Positions 35,100-44,113 of a stretch of DNA of 64,000 bases are shown here, piece after piece; position 1 is the first letter of the stretch, and every line of letters begins with the position of its first letter. A program made the translations under genes and the position numbers. Source of the stretch: Prolixibacteraceae bacterium UBA1413 (lineage in GTDB: Bacteria > Bacteroidota > Bacteroidia > Bacteroidales > Prolixibacteraceae); contig DBPT01000006.1 in NCBI GenBank assembly GCA_002304925.1, forward strand, positions 270,865 through 334,864. The letters are read 5' to 3'. The notes beneath the pieces are model-generated. The model saw only the letters and a list, made by a program, of their open reading frames with translations. It had not been told where the DNA came from and ran no database searches.

Positions 35100-37253
35100 A
35101 TGAAAAAACACCTGCTCCTCCTTACCTGCATCTTCCTTCTTTCCGGTTGTAAGACCGACAAAAAACTCACCGGTTATGTTAATCCATTGCTGGGAACGGC
35201 AACGCTGTGGGAACCTGAAGATCTGGGATATGTCCGCAAAATCAGGGAACGTACCTGGGGCGCTGAAGTGTTTCCCGGCGCCTCCCTGCCCAATGCCATG
35301 GTTCAGCTTAGTCCGGTAACCCAGTTCAGAAGCGGTGCCGGATACCAGTATGAAGATACGGTCATCTACGGATTTGCCCACACCAACAAAGGGCACTGGA
35401 ATCTGTTGCATATTCCCCTGTTACCGGTTACGGGAAACATCACCCCTCAAGATTACAGGTCGGGATTCAGCCACGAAAATGAGACCGCACATCCCGGGTA
35501 CTACCAGGTGTTTCTGAAACGCTATCGCATCAATGCCGAATTGACTTCGACCTTGCGCTGCGGATACCACCGGTATACCTTCCCCCCGGGAGAAGAAAAA
35601 AAACTGGTTGCCGACATGACCCGCTCCAATAACCGCGTGACCAACTGGAAAATCGAGAAAGCCGGCGATCATCTTTTCACGGGGTTCCAACAGGCGGAGG
35701 GGAAATTGTATTTCTATGCACTCTCCAACTACCCGGTGAATAATATTGAACAATTAAAGGAAGATGACCGGGAAATATCGTTGGTGACCTTTGGAGATAG
35801 CAAAGGGAAAAAACCGCTGGAACTTAAAATAGGTTTTTCCTTTGTAAGTGTCGAAAATGCCCAAATGAACCTGGAACAGGAAATGATAGACAAGCCTTTT
35901 TCCAGGGTTCGCAAGGAAGCGGATAAGACCTGGGAATCACTTTTGTCAAAAATTGAGGTGACAGGGGGAACCGAGCGGGAAAAAGGAATCTTCTATTCCT
36001 GCCTTTACAGATCCTTCCTCTGGCCGGCACTCCGAAGCGATGTCAACAAGGATTATATCGACGAGAGAAACCACGTCGTCAACAACGGATTCCATTATTA
36101 CACCAATCCCTCCTTCTGGGACGACTACCGAAATAAGCTCATATTGCTGGGGATGATCTCTCCGGAAGTAACCCTTGACGTCATCCAATCCCTTACCGAC
36201 AAAGGAGAAAAAAGAGGAGGATATATGCCTACTTTCTTTCACGGGGATCATGCTTCTGTGTTTATCGCTGGATCCTATCTGCGGGGTTTGAAAGATTTTG
36301 ACCTGGAACGGGCCTATAAGCTGCTGTTGAAGAATGCTACAGTTCCCGGGCGTGGCGGAAGGCCTTATCTGGACGAGTACATGGAAAGGGGCTGGATTGC
36401 CGAAAAAGATACGACAAATGTCCCTACCTGGGATGAATACAAGGCAGCGGTCACCAAAACGGTGGAATACGCCTATGACGACTACGCCACAGCCCTGATA
36501 GCCAAAGAACTGGGTGATGAGGAAAATTACAGGATGCTCATGGGACGCACAGGCAATTACAAGAATCTGTTTGACCCGGGAACCGGCTTCTGGAGGGGTA
36601 AAATTGACAACGGCGACTGGATTGAAGATTTTGATCCATATTACCCTTATTACGCTTACATGTTCAGGGAAGCCAATGCCTGGCAATCCCTGTTTTTTGC
36701 CCCGCACGATGTGGATGGAATGTTAGCCCTTTACCCCAGCCATCAGGCGGTTGAACTGAAGCTGGATTCGTTGTTCACGGTACCCTGGAAAGGCTATGAG
36801 GCCCACAACATGACCGGGTTTATCGGGAATTACTGTCATGGCAATCAACCCGATCATCATATTCCTTATACCTATACCTTCATCGGCAGGCAGGAGAAAA
36901 CCCAGGCCGTACTGGACAGCATCATGGGCAGGTTTTACGATATGGGGGCAGATAAACTGGCTTATGCCGGGATGGACGATGCCGGAGAAATGTCAGCCTG
37001 GTATGTTTTCAACGCCATCGGATTGTATACTTACTCCCCGGCAGATCCTGAATATATGGTTACAGTTCCGCTGTTTGACAAAATCCGGTTTACATTGGGC
37101 GACAATACCACATTTACCATCAGAAAGAGCGGCAACGGGAAGAAAATTCAAGGAATTACCTACGGTGGTAATAAATTGGAGGGATGGTTTATTTCTCACC
37201 GTCAGCTTCAGGAAGGCAAAGAATTAACCGTACAAACTGAGGATATTCGGTAA
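35100..37253 (+). CDS. GH92 calcium-dependent exo-alpha-mannosidase lipoprotein
   Basis: A 717-residue lipoprotein (lipobox LLSGCKTD, Cys 17) of family GH92, whose members remove terminal alpha-mannose with inversion and need calcium. Seen: YVNPLLGTATLWEPED and FPGASLPNAMVQLSP at the N-terminal beta-sandwich, then in the catalytic barrel FWDDYRNKLILLGM, GGYMPTFFHGDHASVFIAG, MTGFIGNYCHGNQPDHHIPY and GMDDAGEMSAWYVFNAIGLY, which contains the conserved acid Glu. Some family members separate alpha-1,2 from alpha-1,3 linkages; that choice cannot be read here. It probably debranches mannan before or after GH76 acts and closes the locus. Confidence 0.95.
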   Translation: MKKHLLLLTCIFLLSGCKTDKKLTGYVNPLLGTATLWEPEDLGYVRKIRERTWGAEVFPGASLPNAMVQLSPVTQFRSGAGYQYEDTVIYGFAHTNKGHWNLLHIPLLPVTGNITPQDYRSGFSHENETAHPGYYQVFLKRYRINAELTSTLRCGYHRYTFPPGEEKKLVADMTRSNNRVTNWKIEKAGDHLFTGFQQAEGKLYFYALSNYPVNNIEQLKEDDREISLVTFGDSKGKKPLELKIGFSFVSVENAQMNLEQEMIDKPFSRVRKEADKTWESLLSKIEVTGGTEREKGIFYSCLYRSFLWPALRSDVNKDYIDERNHVVNNGFHYYTNPSFWDDYRNKLILLGMISPEVTLDVIQSLTDKGEKRGGYMPTFFHGDHASVFIAGSYLRGLKDFDLERAYKLLLKNATVPGRGGRPYLDEYMERGWIAEKDTTNVPTWDEYKAAVTKTVEYAYDDYATALIAKELGDEENYRMLMGRTGNYKNLFDPGTGFWRGKIDNGDWIEDFDPYYPYYAYMFREANAWQSLFFAPHDVDGMLALYPSHQAVELKLDSLFTVPWKGYEAHNMTGFIGNYCHGNQPDHHIPYTYTFIGRQEKTQAVLDSIMGRFYDMGADKLAYAGMDDAGEMSAWYVFNAIGLYTYSPADPEYMVTVPLFDKIRFTLGDNTTFTIRKSGNGKKIQGITYGGNKLEGWFISHRQLQEGKELTVQTEDIR

Positions 37254-37346
37254 AAGCCGCCAGCTCATCACGGAACTGTTCGTGTCCGTGTTCGCCGCCA
37301 TTGGATAAAACGAACATCTGGTATCGAAAAGATATGCCGATTATTC

Positions 37347-37354
37347 TATTTTTG
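37347..37354 (+). promoter_or_regulatory. -7 promoter element for the SNF2 helicase gene
   Basis: TATTTTTG matches TAnnTTTG, 43 bp before the start codon. No clear -33 partner is visible. Confidence 0.5.
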
Positions 37355-37397
37355 TTCCTGTCAACAAAATTCCAATTCCAACTCCAACTTAGAATTT

Positions 37398-40300
37398 ATG
37401 AGCGGATCCTTCGGAAAAACCTGGTGGGGAGAGAAGTGGCTGCAATCGCTGAACAACATTGATTTCAGCAACCGGCTGCCACGCGGAGCCTCCTATGCCA
37501 GAAAAGGGGCGGTGGAGAAAATCACCATTACCGGCAACCACATTTCGGCCAAAGTGAAGGGGTCGCGGCCCCGGCCATACAAAGTCGATATCATCATGCC
37601 TCCCTTCTTTGATCCCGAACTGGAGAATTTTCTCCGGGACCTCACACGGCAACCGGTGATCATTTCCAGGTTGCTGAATCGCGAACTGGATCCTTCCCTG
37701 CTTGACCTGGCAATGAAACATGGGTTAAAGGTTTTTCCCCGGCAGTGGAGCGACCTGAAGATGCAATGTTCCTGTCCCGACTGGGCTGTTCCCTGCAAAC
37801 ACCTGGCTGCTGTCATCTACAAAGTCTCTTCGGAGATTGACAACAATCCCTTTCAGGTTTTCACCATCCATAATGTAGATCTTCTCCGGAGACTTGACCA
37901 GCTTGGGATTGTGATCCATAAAGAAAACATGGAAATTCCGGGAATTAAGGAGCTTTGTTTAGAGAAGAAAAAATCCGCAACAAAGTTTGATCCTGAAAAT
38001 GCATATAATAAACTCTCCTTCACCGGGCTTCAATCCCTCCACGAACCCCTGACAGCCCTTCTTTCCCCTTCTCCGGCATTTTATACCACGTCAGAAACAG
38101 ATTTCCGGGAAAAATACCGTGCACTCCTGACCCGGGTGGTCAAAAGCACCCAAAAGGCAGCAAAGGGAAAAATCGCCCTTGAAGAATTCTTTTCCGGAGC
38201 CTCTAATATAGAGCAGCAGATCAACCCCTATTCGGAACTCACGATTGTCCTGAATGACCAGTTCAGGGCACAGGTATGGATCGATGACCTTAAATATACC
38301 ATCCCGGAACTTTTATTACAGCTTTCGCGGATTCATAGTTCCCGCATCTACGACTACCAGCCCTCGACAGCGGCCCTTCACACTGCGCTACACCTCTCGC
38401 TGCAACTGGTCGCCCATGGTGCCATTGTTCCCCAGATCGTCAGGTTAACCGGGAAAGCTTATATCGTCCGCTGGTTACCGGCGATGATCAGCAGCGATGT
38501 GAAAAAGCTGGTGGATGAGCTGGAAAACATATTGCTGCCCGATCTCTGTTACTGGCAGGAAGGGGAGAAACTCACAGTCATCAACAGGGAACCCGCCCTG
38601 AACCTCCTTTCGCTCTTTATTACCGAAATCGTACGGATCGTCAGTTACAGGGTGGAGGATAACCTGTTTGAATCCCTTTTCTTTAAGTCAGCGGCCTATC
38701 CTTTTAACCTGCCAGGGGAAGAATCCCTGCCGGGGGGTATCCAGGTCTGGCTTCAAAAATATTACCTTACACAGGGCAGGTTTAAACCCATGCTCCTGGT
38801 GGAAGAAACCAGGGATAACAGGTTTATTGTCCAGGTGAACATTCAGGACAGAAACCATCCAAACGAAGCGTCCACCCCCTTGCAGACCATACTCAAGGAT
38901 GAACAATATGGAAATGAACGTTTTGAAATTTTGCAATCGCTGACCCAGTTAAGCGCCTTCATTTCGGGACTTGACACCTACATCAATGCCGGTGGAAAAG
39001 AGGATCTGATCATGACCAATGAGGTTTTTACCCGTTTCCTGATGGAAATGATTCCGGCCATCCAACTCCTCAACATTTCAGTATTGCTGCCCATATCTTT
39101 GCAGGAAATATTACGGCCCAAAGCCAGTGTTAAATTGAAGAGCAAGCCTTCAGCCAGGGGGTTTCTCCGGCTTGATAAATTGCTTGATTTTGACTGGCAG
39201 ATCGCCATCGGTGATACACTGCTGCCCCCGGAGGAGTTTGAGAAGCTCCTGAAGCGATCCGAAGGACTGATCAGATTTAAAAAAAGATACATCTATGTTG
39301 AAAAGGAAGATCTGGAAAAGATCCACCGCCATTTATCCCAACCGGGGGAAATTTCAGCATTCCAGATGCTCAGGGCGGCGCTTTCGGGGGAATACCAGGG
39401 GGCACCGGTTTCGATGACCGATGAAGTAAAAGAAATGGTGAGCGAGCTGATCAACGTTGGAGAAGTCAAGCTGCCCGAAGGACTTCAGGCGTTGATGCGC
39501 CCCTACCAGCACAGGGGTTTTTCATGGATCTACCGCAATGCACAGATCGGTTTCGGATCGGTGCTTGCCGATGACATGGGGTTGGGGAAAACCCTCCAGG
39601 TCATAGCCACCATCCTCAAATTCAAGGAAGAAAGAGTTCTCGAGAAGGAAAAGGTACTCGTGGTGGCTCCCACCGGGTTACTAACCAACTGGCAGGCTGA
39701 AATCCAGAAATTTGCACCATCCCTGCTGACGGAAATTTATCACGGCACCACACGCGACCTGAAACGGCTGAGTGAGGTTGACATCCTGATCACCTCCTAC
39801 GGGATGGCCCGGAGGGATGCCGATCAATTTAAAAAGATGAAGTGGCATACCCTGGTTATCGACGAAGCCCAGTACATAAAAAACCAGGAAACCCAACAAA
39901 CCAAAGCCATCAAATCCATCAAAGCGGGGAATTGTATTGCCCTGAGCGGCACGCCGGTGGAAAACCGGCTGAGCGAACTTTGGAGCATCATGGACTTTAG
40001 CAACCGCGGATTCCTGGGATCCCTCAAAGAATTTCAGGATACCTGGGCACAACCGATTGAACAACTCAACGACCGCGAAACAGCAAACAAACTGAAGAAA
40101 GTCACTGCCCCGTTTATGATGCGGCGCCTGAAAACCGATAAAAACATCATCTCAGACCTGCCCGACAAAATCGAGATCGACAGCTACGCGTCATTGACCA
40201 GTGTGCAGGCCGGACTCTATGAAAAAACCCTCGATGAAGCCATGGACGCCATTGAAGGGGTTTCCGGCACCGACCAGAAAGCGCTCTTCGTAAGGCAGGG

Positions 40301-40916
40301 ACTGGTCTTGCAGATGATCCTCGCCTTGAAACAGATTTGCAACCACCCCGCCCAATTCCTCAAAAACGGGGAGACAGACGCTTCGCTGAGCGGAAAGGTG
40401 GAACTGTTATTCGACAAACTCGACAGCATCACAGAGAGTAACGAGAAAGTCCTGCTTTTTACCCAATTTACCCAGATGGGTGACCTGCTCCGTCACTTCA
40501 TCACAGAACGGTACCACAACGAACCGCTTTATATTCACGGGGGATGTTCGATCGACCAACGGAAGGAGATGGTAGAGCGGTTCCAGAACAACCACGCCGA
40601 CCGCATTTTCCTGTTGTCACTGAAGGCCGCAGGTACCGGACTGAATTTGACAGCCGCCAGCCATGTAATCCATTACGATCTCTGGTGGAATCCGGCGGTG
40701 GAAGCCCAGGCCACCGACCGGGCCTACCGGATCGGTCAGAAAAACAATGTGATGGTCCACCGCTTCATCACCCGGAACACCTTTGAAGAAAAGATCAACG
40801 AAATGATCCGGAAGAAAAAGGCATTGGCGGAAATGACCGTGGCCACCGGGGAAAGCTGGATCGGCAACCTCAGCAACAAGGAACTGCGGGAAATCTTTAC
40901 GCCGGGGGAAAAATGA
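37398..40916 (+). CDS. SWIM zinc-finger SNF2-family DNA translocase
   Basis: A 1172-residue cytoplasmic ATPase. A SWIM zinc finger, CSCPDWAVPCKH, is at about 123-134. A long middle region without a recognisable domain follows, then the SNF2 motor: motif I ADDMGLGKT (near 725), motif II VIDEAQ (near 822), motif III LSGTPVENRLSELWSIMDF, and in the second RecA domain LKAAGTGLNLTAASHVIHYD and TDRAYRIGQ. Such enzymes move along double-stranded DNA and can strip or remodel bound proteins. No nuclease or methylase domain or neighbour is seen, so it is not a recognisable restriction system. The role is probably DNA repair or transcription-related; defence cannot be excluded given the accessory genes that follow. 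Confidence 0.93.
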   Translation: MSGSFGKTWWGEKWLQSLNNIDFSNRLPRGASYARKGAVEKITITGNHISAKVKGSRPRPYKVDIIMPPFFDPELENFLRDLTRQPVIISRLLNRELDPSLLDLAMKHGLKVFPRQWSDLKMQCSCPDWAVPCKHLAAVIYKVSSEIDNNPFQVFTIHNVDLLRRLDQLGIVIHKENMEIPGIKELCLEKKKSATKFDPENAYNKLSFTGLQSLHEPLTALLSPSPAFYTTSETDFREKYRALLTRVVKSTQKAAKGKIALEEFFSGASNIEQQINPYSELTIVLNDQFRAQVWIDDLKYTIPELLLQLSRIHSSRIYDYQPSTAALHTALHLSLQLVAHGAIVPQIVRLTGKAYIVRWLPAMISSDVKKLVDELENILLPDLCYWQEGEKLTVINREPALNLLSLFITEIVRIVSYRVEDNLFESLFFKSAAYPFNLPGEESLPGGIQVWLQKYYLTQGRFKPMLLVEETRDNRFIVQVNIQDRNHPNEASTPLQTILKDEQYGNERFEILQSLTQLSAFISGLDTYINAGGKEDLIMTNEVFTRFLMEMIPAIQLLNISVLLPISLQEILRPKASVKLKSKPSARGFLRLDKLLDFDWQIAIGDTLLPPEEFEKLLKRSEGLIRFKKRYIYVEKEDLEKIHRHLSQPGEISAFQMLRAALSGEYQGAPVSMTDEVKEMVSELINVGEVKLPEGLQALMRPYQHRGFSWIYRNAQIGFGSVLADDMGLGKTLQVIATILKFKEERVLEKEKVLVVAPTGLLTNWQAEIQKFAPSLLTEIYHGTTRDLKRLSEVDILITSYGMARRDADQFKKMKWHTLVIDEAQYIKNQETQQTKAIKSIKAGNCIALSGTPVENRLSELWSIMDFSNRGFLGSLKEFQDTWAQPIEQLNDRETANKLKKVTAPFMMRRLKTDKNIISDLPDKIEIDSYASLTSVQAGLYEKTLDEAMDAIEGVSGTDQKALFVRQGLVLQMILALKQICNHPAQFLKNGETDASLSGKVELLFDKLDSITESNEKVLLFTQFTQMGDLLRHFITERYHNEPLYIHGGCSIDQRKEMVERFQNNHADRIFLLSLKAAGTGLNLTAASHVIHYDLWWNPAVEAQATDRAYRIGQKNNVMVHRFITRNTFEEKINEMIRKKKALAEMTVATGESWIGNLSNKELREIFTPGEK

Positions 40917-40926
40917 CGGATTATTC

Positions 40927-40960
40927 TTTGGGGCATTATTGTGATATAAATGTATATTTG
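40927..40960 (+). promoter_or_regulatory. Promoter-like site directly before the TIGR04255-like gene
   Basis: TTTG (40927-40930), 22 bases, then a perfect TATATTTG (40953-40960). The ATG chosen for the gene is only 4 bases further, so a transcript from here would have almost no leader. Confidence 0.45.
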
Positions 40961-40964
40961 TATC

Positions 40965-41720
40965 ATGACTCCGAAGAAATTACCATACGCTCCATTACAA
41001 GAAGTTATATTTGAGGGTAAATGGGAACTTTCAATTGATCCTCATACTAAAACATTTGTTGATCCTGAATACCCGTTTGCCTTGGGGAAATTTCAACAAT
41101 CCATAAACAGCAAATTTCCTGTTTACAAAGTGAAAATCCCTGGTGGTATACCTTTTCAAATGCTTAGCCATCAACCTGTTCACCAGTTCTGGAGTAAAGA
41201 TGGGATTTGGCCGGTTATTCAGTATGGTCCCGGAGTGGTGACATTAAATGACACTGAAAAAAATTACACATGGGAAGATACTTTTTTCCCTTTGGCAAAA
41301 GATACATTATTAAACATCAAAAATGCATATTCTACTGAGTTGGCCTTTATTTCATATACATTACGCTATATTGACGTTGTAAACATAAAAAACTATAAGT
41401 TCACCAACTGGATGGATTTCGTTAAAGAGAATATAAATGTTGAGTTTAATAACAATTTCATTCCTCCTGGTCCATTGAGCCAGTTTAATTTTGAACAAAC
41501 ATTTGAAATCAACGAGGTGGGAACGCTTGAAATTAGTTTTTCAAATGGACAAGACCATAAAAATGAGGAAATATTCATCTGGCAAAATGCGGTTTCTGGA
41601 AAAAATGCGTTGACTTGTGAAGAATTGGTTTCCTGGCTGAGCAAAGCACATGGATTTTGTTCAAACATTTTTAAAGAAATTTGTAAAAAGGATTTTTATG
41701 ATAGTTTTATTAGCCGATAA
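40965..41720 (+). CDS. TIGR04255-like protein, first gene of an uncharacterised cassette
   Basis: A 251-residue soluble protein beginning TPKKLPYAPLQEVIFEGKWE. The PLxEVxFE opening is what I know of family TIGR04255, a sporadically distributed group without an assigned function. A central ISYTLRYIDVVNI segment and WLSKAHGFCSNIFKEIC near the end also suit that family. There is no signal peptide, membrane segment or enzymatic motif. The start at 40965 places the motif 8 residues in. The next gene begins just after, or overlaps, its end. The region is A+T-rich compared with the glycan genes, consistent with horizontal transfer. Confidence 0.8.
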   Translation: MTPKKLPYAPLQEVIFEGKWELSIDPHTKTFVDPEYPFALGKFQQSINSKFPVYKVKIPGGIPFQMLSHQPVHQFWSKDGIWPVIQYGPGVVTLNDTEKNYTWEDTFFPLAKDTLLNIKNAYSTELAFISYTLRYIDVVNIKNYKFTNWMDFVKENINVEFNNNFIPPGPLSQFNFEQTFEINEVGTLEISFSNGQDHKNEEIFIWQNAVSGKNALTCEELVSWLSKAHGFCSNIFKEICKKDFYDSFISR

Positions 41721-41736
41721 ACCTGAGCAAGCCTCA

Positions 41737-42186
41737 ATGAGTACCATTCTTAAACCAGATAATGAAGAAATATTTCCTAAATGGTTTGTAAAAAGAAGGA
41801 ACTACGTTGCTCCGAATAGTACGGTTTTTCCGGATATTACTGTTTTTTCAGGAGATATAATCGATTTATTACAAAAGCTAAACAGCTTTACAAGCTTAAA
41901 ATATAATTGGGATTCTTATGGTGCTATTCCTCCATCATTAATGTCAATAAGAAATGCCAGACGTTTTTTATTCAAAAACGCGAACGTTTCTCTACCTTTT
42001 TATTTTGTATCTCCCGGAATTAATGGTGAAGTAATGATCGAATTGAACAAGGATCAAAAAGCTGCCGAAATATACTTTAATCCTGATGGTTCCGAAGAAC
42101 TTCTGCTTTACGAAAACAACAATTGTATTCTGGAAAAAGAGGATGTGAGTTCATACACGGATCTTATAGAATTTTTCAATGAGTGA
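41737..42186 (+). CDS. Conserved hypothetical protein, second gene of the cassette
   Basis: About 149 residues from ATG 41737, or 162 from ATG 41698, which overlaps the preceding gene by 23 bp. I do not know an assigned function. The central motif LKYNWDSYGAIPPS, followed by a helix with NARRFLF and then FVSPGINGEVMIEL and AEIYFNPDGSEELLLY, reads as a small alpha/beta protein with an acidic C terminus (DLIEFFNE). No signal peptide. It overlaps the third gene by 8 bp, so the set is translationally coupled. The motif pattern seems to recur in small hypothetical proteins of other phyla, but that is recollection, not a search. Confidence 0.75.
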   Translation: MSTILKPDNEEIFPKWFVKRRNYVAPNSTVFPDITVFSGDIIDLLQKLNSFTSLKYNWDSYGAIPPSLMSIRNARRFLFKNANVSLPFYFVSPGINGEVMIELNKDQKAAEIYFNPDGSEELLLYENNNCILEKEDVSSYTDLIEFFNE

Positions 42187-42544
42187 ATCTTTGCCACAAA
42201 TAACCATTGAAGATAATGACCGTCTGTTGAGAAGAGTCCTGTTTCTTCACCCTGATTTCATAAAACCTGACGGCACACCCTCCTCTTCAAGTTTTTCTTT
42301 AAAAACAGGAGAAAAAGGTCTTTCTGTTGACATCGAACGACTGACAACCTATGACAGGTCTATTTTAGATAAAAGCAGATTCAGACTTTATTTTCTTAAG
42401 GCTTCTTTTACAACTCAACTTGGTTTGACAAACCAACACGATCCTTTACCCGACAATTATGCCCATGCTTTAATTACCGGGAACTTTTCCAGATCAATTT
42501 GCAGATTGCTCGCTTCTTCCGCCAAACGGATAAACTTTCCATAA
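42179..42544 (+). CDS. Conserved hypothetical protein, third gene of the cassette
   Basis: A 121-residue cytoplasmic protein. Its ATG sits inside the end of the previous gene (8-bp overlap). Notable motifs are HPDFIKPDGTPSSSSFSL, GEKGLSVDIERLTTYDRS and HDPLPDNYAHALITGNFSRS, with a basic C terminus (RLLASSAKRI). The conserved-looking His, Asp and Ser/Arg could form a site, but no enzyme family is recognised. I believe similar proteins occur in cyanobacteria and other bacteria as hypotheticals. By position it works with the two genes before it. No membrane segment and no toxin fold that I can identify. Confidence 0.72.
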   Translation: MSESLPQITIEDNDRLLRRVLFLHPDFIKPDGTPSSSSFSLKTGEKGLSVDIERLTTYDRSILDKSRFRLYFLKASFTTQLGLTNQHDPLPDNYAHALITGNFSRSICRLLASSAKRINFP

Positions 42545-42558
42545 CGTTTTTCAGAAAG

Positions 42559-42678
42559 TTAAATGCACTCGTCAGTAATTTGTCCGGCAATGATAAACGG
42601 CAATGATAAACAAATAGGTGCTTCCTTCATGGCATCATAACGGCCGGTAAGATGTTTGTCAAAATCGTTAATGGAAAA
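42559..42678 (-). pseudogene. Possible coding remnant broken by a 13-bp tandem duplication
   Basis: On the minus strand a 39-codon frame without a start codon reads INDFDKHLTGRYDAMKEAP and stops at 42559. It contains an exact tandem duplication of CGGCAATGATAAA (42585-42597 and 42598-42610). Removing one copy moves the frame so that it stays open for about 40 further codons. This may be a decayed gene end, or chance. It lies between the cassette and the converging ATPase gene. Confidence 0.3.
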
Positions 42679-42684
42679 CTATAA

Positions 42685-44100
42685 TCATACAAAAAGATCT
42701 GCCATTTTTACTTCGCTCTGAACCATGCCTGCATATTCATTTTGTTTTACTCCAAAGGTAGTAATGAAAGTTAAGAATACAGATTTGGAAGTTTGGGTCT
42801 CTTCTTTAAAAGTACCTATTTTATTTCGCAGGTTTGCTGCATATTTTTTATCAATGGCAAATGGATGGATAGAGTACTTCATCTCACAAAGATTGATCAC
42901 CGAATCGTTTCTGTCGATCAGCAGGTCAATTTGAGCTCCGTTTCCCGTTCCTTTACTTCGCCATGAGGCATATCTGCAGTGAACTCCAGAGATTCCAAGA
43001 CTTTGCCTGATTTGCTGAATATGGACAACGCATACCCGTTCAAATGCATAACCACTCCAGATCCGGTGCTGCGGAGTGTCAATCATTGTACTCCAGTGAT
43101 TCTCACTGCTTGCAAAATTCAGATTCAGAAAATGATAATAAAACAAAGTAAAGAAATCGGTTACCTGAAAAATTTTATCCCGTGATTTTTTTCCAAAAGA
43201 AAGGTAACTTCGAATAAAACCACAATTTTCCAGATCTTCCAACATTTTGGACAAGCCTCCTCCCGTTTTAACCTTACCTGATTTAATCAGTTCCCCACGG
43301 GTTAATCCTTTGCTTTTCCGGCTTATCGTTTCCATCAGTTGAACATATTTATCCGAATTTCTGAATAAGGCAGCATATAAATTTCCAAATTCATTCCTTA
43401 ATGCCCCACTTTCATGGAAAAACAGGTAATCCACATTTTGGGCCAGGCTGAGTCCTTTTCTTAAGAGACTCCAGTAATAGGGTATCCCCCCAAAAATCAT
43501 GTAACATTCTGTTATCTGGTATTCCTCCCAGCTTATTTCGACTGATTGCAGAAATTGTTTGCATTCCAGCAAGGTGAACGGCCGTAGGGGTATCCTCTGC
43601 GTGATCCGATTGTGTAATCCTCTTTTGTTATTCAAAAGCTTATTCATCATCCATGAAGTAGCAGATCCACAAACAATTAATACGATGTCCGATCTGCCCG
43701 ATGCCCATCCATTCCAGAAATGCTCCAGGGAACTCATAAAATCCGATTTGGGAGTATCCATCCAGGGCAATTCATCCAGAAAAACCACTTTTCGCTTATT
43801 CCGGGATTTTTCCAGCAATTCAATGAGTTGTTGAAAAGCACAAAGCCAGTTTTTAACAACCGGAGCATGGGTAAGTCCTGCCCTTCGCATCGAAAACTGA
43901 AAATTGAGGAGTTGAGAAGCCAAATTGGCATTGGCAAGACCCGTTAGATAAAAATCAAAAGTATTGTTGAAAAACTCCCGGATCAAAAAAGTTTTTCCTA
44001 CCCTCCGCCTGCCATAAACAGCAATAAACTCCGAGGTATCCGACTGATAATACCTTTGTAATTCATTCTGCTCTTTCAAACGACCTATAATTTTCGTCAT
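42685..44100 (-). CDS. Solitary AAA ATPase of the archaeal-ATPase/DUF234 type
   Basis: A 471-residue cytoplasmic protein. Walker A is GRRRVGKT at 30-37, Walker B is KVVFLDELPWMD near 120, and the sensor region has VLIVCGSATSWMMNKLL. After the ATPase core comes a winged-helix-like segment (KSKGLTRGELIKSGKVKTGG) and then the C-terminal DUF234-type nuclease-like region with IDLLIDRNDSVINLCEMKYS, whose D...ExK spacing resembles a PD-(D/E)xK site. Such ATPases are abundant and mobile in Bacteroidetes and archaea, with unknown function. The start is ATG 44100, at the usual distance before the Walker A. An array of inverted half-sites lies directly upstream. Confidence 0.9.
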   Translation of the reverse strand: MTKIIGRLKEQNELQRYYQSDTSEFIAVYGRRRVGKTFLIREFFNNTFDFYLTGLANANLASQLLNFQFSMRRAGLTHAPVVKNWLCAFQQLIELLEKSRNKRKVVFLDELPWMDTPKSDFMSSLEHFWNGWASGRSDIVLIVCGSATSWMMNKLLNNKRGLHNRITQRIPLRPFTLLECKQFLQSVEISWEEYQITECYMIFGGIPYYWSLLRKGLSLAQNVDYLFFHESGALRNEFGNLYAALFRNSDKYVQLMETISRKSKGLTRGELIKSGKVKTGGGLSKMLEDLENCGFIRSYLSFGKKSRDKIFQVTDFFTLFYYHFLNLNFASSENHWSTMIDTPQHRIWSGYAFERVCVVHIQQIRQSLGISGVHCRYASWRSKGTGNGAQIDLLIDRNDSVINLCEMKYSIHPFAIDKKYAANLRNKIGTFKEETQTSKSVFLTFITTFGVKQNEYAGMVQSEVKMADLFV

Positions 44101-44113
44101 AACACCGGCATTT

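Noticed and set aside
37398..42544. A DISARM- or restriction-like defence island around the SNF2 helicase
   Set aside because: There is no methylase, DUF1998, phospholipase D or nuclease gene beside it, and the SWIM-SNF2 form is widespread outside defence.
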